Source: CAWCDJ01 sp963836015 (GTDB lineage Bacteria > Acidobacteriota > Terriglobia > Bryobacterales > Bryobacteraceae). Taken from it: 64,000 nt of DNA. The translations under genes were made by a program, and so were the position numbers. The notes below the pieces were generated by a model. It made no database searches, had not been told where the DNA came from, and worked only from the letters and a program-made list of their open reading frames with translations. Location: contig CAWIIF010000002.1 in the NCBI GenBank assembly GCA_963836015.1, positions 310,001-374,000 of the forward strand, written 5' to 3'. Below are positions 62,005 through 64,000 of this stretch, one piece after another (the stretch's first letter is position 1; the number at the start of each line of letters is the position of its first letter).

Positions 62005-62026
62005 GGGCCGGGCATATGCCCGGCCC
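62005..62026. repeat. Perfect 22-bp palindrome between hsp20 and clpB
   Basis: The first half GGGCCGGGCAT at 62005-62015 is followed directly by its exact complement ending at 62026, giving an 11-bp stem with little loop. A short, impure T-run (TTTCTT) lies 5 bp downstream. It may act as a partial terminator or an mRNA-stability hairpin that lowers clpB expression relative to hsp20, or as a repetitive extragenic palindrome. Confidence 0.5.
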
Positions 62027-62046
62027 GAACTTTCTTAAAGGACAGA

Positions 62047-64000
<1,954 letters not shown>

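Overview
The window is a GC-rich bacterial chromosome segment with tightly packed genes. I see no rRNA, tRNA, insertion sequence, prophage or CRISPR array. The gene content points to an Acidobacteriota member, most likely the Solibacter/Bryobacter branch: a very large Oar-type TonB-dependent receptor with an N-terminal carboxypeptidase-regulatory domain, PEP-CTERM proteins, FecR/tryptophan-rich proteins, a degenerate MPN domain fused to a TonB C-terminus, and many Tat or Sec exported hydrolases. This assignment comes from protein character, not from a marker-gene search.

Layout. 1-9.8 kb: a Tat-exported alpha/beta-hydrolase/SGNH fusion (cut by the left edge) downstream of metH, then a secreted protein, an M24 peptidase, a GH31-like protein that has lost its catalytic core, and a patatin. 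9.8-15.2 kb: an Oar-like receptor divergent from a membrane-anchored winged-helix-type protein, with short remnants of paralogues of both genes beside them. 15.2-22.2 kb: a TPR protein and a zinc-ribbon-like protein (overlapping genes), divergent from the MPN-like/TonB hybrid, then a winged-helix/AAA+ ATPase. 22.3-25.1 kb: an NtrC/NtrY-like two-component pair. 25.2-34.5 kb: a Cus/Czc-type efflux operon (small Cys/His-rich exported protein, periplasmic adaptor, RND pump broken by one extra base, TolC-like channel), then a separate HAE1-type RND pump. 34.7-39.0 kb: a Tat-exported enolase-superfamily protein and a RidA/alcohol dehydrogenase/SDR operon preceded by a coupled 31-codon ORF. 39.0-43.4 kb: a PspA operon (YbjN-like, PspA, DUF4178-like, and two exported proteins of unknown role). 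43.5-50.1 kb: a PEP-CTERM protein, fumarylacetoacetase with a conserved partner, an SRPBCC protein, a fatty-acid desaturase, small membrane proteins and a PAP2 phosphatase. 50.1-61.4 kb: ftsK and uppP, a second PEP-CTERM protein, a FecR-domain protein with 51-bp repeats, PaiB, a dynamin-like GTPase, a short Hsp70 and an M20 peptidase. 61.4-64 kb: hsp20 and clpB (cut by the right edge) behind a near-consensus promoter that overlaps a CIRCE-like operator.

Common themes are envelope maintenance (PspA system, desaturase, UppP, PAP2, FtsK, dynamin), metal and drug efflux, and protein quality control. The most unusual items are the GH31 pseudoenzyme, the MPN-like/TonB hybrid in its zinc-ribbon/TPR/AAA+ neighbourhood, the PspA operon with two uncharacterised envelope proteins, and the paralogue remnants around the receptor/regulator pair.
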